A stretch of DNA of 64,000 nt, from contig NC_058151.1 of the NCBI RefSeq assembly GCF_011075055.1, positions 558,001 to 622,000 of the forward strand, in the 5' to 3' direction. Origin of the DNA: Mangifera indica (Eukaryota; Streptophyta; Magnoliopsida; Sapindales; Anacardiaceae). The stretch's first letter is position 1, and every line of letters begins with the position of its first letter. Below the pieces are notes generated by a model. It saw only the letters and a list, made by a program, of their open reading frames with translations. It was not told where the DNA came from and made no database searches. The position numbers were made by a program, and so were the translations under genes. This document shows positions 61,259 through 64,000 of the stretch, piece after piece.

Positions 61259-64000
61259 GGGGAAAAAGAAGAGAGATACACACACATAAAGGTGATGATG
61301 AGAGAGAGGTACAGGTTGGCGTACTTGGAAGGTACAATTAGTGAGAGAAAATAAAATAAATAATTAAATTAATTGTTTCTCTGTCTTTATATTTATTAAT
61401 ATTAATATTTTTTTAACTGAAAATTTGTTTGTGCATTCTGTATGAGTCAGCCAGGACTAGAAGTTGGGTCACGACTCACGACTCGTACTCAAGGTTTAGT
61501 TGGGCCAATTTTGTATTTTTCTATTATGGGGATGAAACCCCCAAATTTTGTAATTTATATATTTATTTGCATTTAAAAGAAAATTTTACATGATTATTTC
61601 AAACAATTATTCAATGGGACCAAAAATTTGCACAAATTTCCGATAAAACATATTTGATTTTTTTTCTATTTTTTCTTAGTTGTACTTGTGATTAGCCGTT
61701 CAGAAAATAAATATATTTGTAATACATATAATTAGTTAACTGTATTTATAAACGTTTGCAATGACGTAAACGAAAAAGATAAAACATGTTTATAATTTAT
61801 ATATACATATCAATAAAAAACACATTTTTATAGATAGATATTTATCTATTTTCTCTCACTTGCCCTTTGCATTTAGTTTGAAACTCTTGTTAACTACTCA
61901 TAAATTTTAAAATAAAGTGAAATAAAATAATTTTCATTAATATAATTTTTTAATAATTATTTTTATTAAAATAAATAAATAAAAAATTTCACACCCGCGA
62001 TTAACGGAACGTCACTTTTTCCTTAGCCCATCGCCGTACAGTTCCGTGACCATGAATGTTCCCTTTAAATGCTTTTCCAGTTACTTAACTTGTCTCACCC
62101 GGGTGTCACTTTACGCCTTTCACACCACTGCTCTCACGCTCCCTCTGAGTTCACGCGCCCTTTTAGGGAATATTATTCCTCGGAATCCTCGTCACGCTCC
62201 AGAAGAGGCGGTGAGGGGCGGTATATTCTTTTGCAAAAGAAGGATAAAAAGAAAAGTACGCTGCGTTGTTTAAAGCCTCTCATTTTTGAGGTAAGGAATC
62301 TTTGTGCTGCAACTGGTCGTTTTAATGAAGCCCACGCCATTTCCCATTTTCGGCGTCTTGTTTTTGGCAAGAAATTTGGCTTTGGCCTTTTGCTTTCACC
62401 TTTTTTAGTTTCGTGTAAAGTTTCTACTTTGGTGTCATCCCTAACTTGCCTAGAAGTCTTGAATCTACTCCTATCATCTTGAAAAACCCCCCTTCTTAAT
62501 AGTATATTTTAACTAAACGGAATCCATTTAAATTTAAATAAAAGTTAATTTAAATTTAAAATAATAAATTTAATTTGAGTTTAAATTGATTTAGATGATA
62601 TATAATAATATTAAAAGAAATGACGAGTGAGAAAAAAAATTAAAATTATTCAAAGGCCTTTAAACTTTATTCGAGCTTTCAAGTTATAACGTAAACTCAA
62701 GTTTGAATTATTTGATTTGAACATAAATTTAAGTATGAATAAACTCAACTTCAATCTACCCCTACTTTTATCAATATAATTATAATATTTTTAGATACAT
62801 AATATACAATATTAAACTAATTACTTTTAATATACTTGTAATTATTCTTAACATTCTTCAAAATAGTTTTCCAAAAACGAGTGTAAAACCGAACCCTTTT
62901 ATAAAATTACTTTAATTGATAATAAAATTGAATAAAATTATATCTATAAATATTTTTTATTAATTTGATCGTAAAAACTAACAAGATAACATATAAATTA
63001 ATAATATGATTGTAATTTTTTTATATTTAATGGTCATTTAATCATAAAACGTCAAGTCATTTTTTTAAAATTTATTATAAGTTAAAGTACTTTAGGGATT
63101 TTAAATACTTTTTTGGATAGAAAAATGAATTTAATTGTTTTTGTGCTCATCATCTTTACATCACATTTATGCAATAATAATATTCCATTATATATATATA
63201 TATATATATAGTCCACAAGAAAATGATTAAACATTATTACAATTTTATTATATGCTCTACAAATGATAGATTTCATTATCCCAAGTGAGAATTTAATTTA
63301 TTAATTAATTAAAATTAGCAAACAACATATCATGGTGACACCTCAATAAAATGTGAACATAATTACTCATAGTTTTAGAATATAAAAAATTGCACCCTTT
63401 CAGCCTGTAGATGTTCGTCAAGATTTTGTGATGAAAACCCTAACGAAGTGGTGACAATAAAGGATAAGTTACTATTTTAGATGCTTAAGGGGGTGAATTG
63501 TTATTAAGTCAAATATGAGGGGGTAAATTGAATTAAATTCAGAAACAATAATGTTGTGGAAGCCATTTTCAATCTGAATTTACCCCTTCACATTTTGCAC
63601 CTCTTGAACGTGCATGATTTTTTTCTTTTCAAATTAATTTGCTTTCAAGCAAACAATGGATAAATTTTGATAAAAGCTTTGATGAGACGACCGTATCGAG
63701 AGAAAAACATGTTACGTGGACGAATACAACTCATACAAAATTATGAGTATTTATTGCTAAAGTCTTTAGTGGGATAGATGTTTTACATATTTATCGAGTA
63801 AAATACTGTATAATAATAATGTTTTAGATAGAGTATCGATCGTATTCATTTTCTTAAGAGTGAGCCTTTTTTGACGACAAAGTTTTAGGTGAAATATATA
63901 TAATATTATTTTCATGTTTATTGAATAAAATTAGGTCTACGTCTACACTAATATAGTTTTCAATGAATAAAAACGTTATATTAGATAAATGTAGCACATT
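61259..64000. other. SAUR upstream DNA and AT-rich intergenic sequence to the window end
   Basis: No confirmed gene. It contains the unresolved GC-richer island at 62030-62490 (listed separately), an (AT)n tract at about 63189-63210, and otherwise AT-rich DNA. The next gene of the conserved block is not reached. Confidence 0.4.
62069..62482 (+). other. Unresolved open frame in a GC-richer island
   Basis: The stretch 62030-62490 stands out from the AT-rich surroundings and keeps a 137-codon frame on the plus strand. The conceptual product has a Ser/Arg-rich start (FREYYSSESSSRSRRGGEGR) and a stretch VRNLCAATGRFNEAH, faintly like the helix-turn of a PPR motif. No domain can be asserted. A GTAAGG at 62291-62296 could be a splice donor, so it might be a first exon, a leader exon of a gene beyond the window, or a gene fragment. 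Confidence 0.2.

Overview
This is a nuclear window from a flowering plant, almost certainly a eudicot. It has intron-rich genes, AT-rich intergenic DNA, many short non-autonomous DNA transposons, and plant-specific families (R2R3-MYB, SAUR, ubiquitin-RUB fusion, DYW-type PPR, NAC). Exon boundaries were read by eye from GT/AG sites, reading frame and remembered family sequences; no alignment was run.

Layout. 1-157 (+) is the last exon of a 20S proteasome alpha-2 (PAB) gene. 515-778 (-) is a broken DYW-PPR 3' end, and 1638-1925 (+) a broken NAC gene. 3480-10752 (-) is a 17-exon TTI1 (TELO2-interacting protein 1) gene with a one-base frame disruption in exon 1 and a GA instead of GT donor in intron 10. 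16601-18378 (-) is a subgroup-3 R2R3-MYB (MYB58/63/72 type). 27957-30581 (-) is a ubiquitin-RUB/NEDD8 fusion gene with a four-copy tandem array just upstream. 37678-38824 (+) is a CFL1-like gene with a Cys-x2-Cys pair and an EAR-like tail. 47881-54267 (+) is a 13-exon NOC3 gene whose upstream region carries site II and telo-box elements. 60732-61136 (-) is an intronless SAUR40/41-type gene.

Context. From memory, the order PAB, TTI1, MYB63, CFL1-like, NOC3, SAUR40 matches Arabidopsis chromosome 1 around At1g79210 to At1g79130. The window therefore looks like an ancient conserved block, expanded by repeats, into which the ubiquitin-RUB gene moved. The genes do not form one pathway. Several serve growth and protein homeostasis (proteasome, PIKK chaperoning, RUB supply, ribosome assembly), while MYB, CFL1-like and SAUR relate to lignin, cuticle and cell expansion.

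Intergenic DNA. The clearest non-genic signal is a family of about 300-340 bp hAT-like MITEs. Two copies have intact 8-bp target duplications and a third a near-perfect one. All recognised members share a pair of 16-bp near-palindromes 30-33 bp apart at their centre. A Tourist-like element, an LTR-like remnant, tandem duplications and microsatellites account for much of the rest. I found no tRNA, rRNA, CRISPR or viral gene, and no evidence for a novel multi-gene system.
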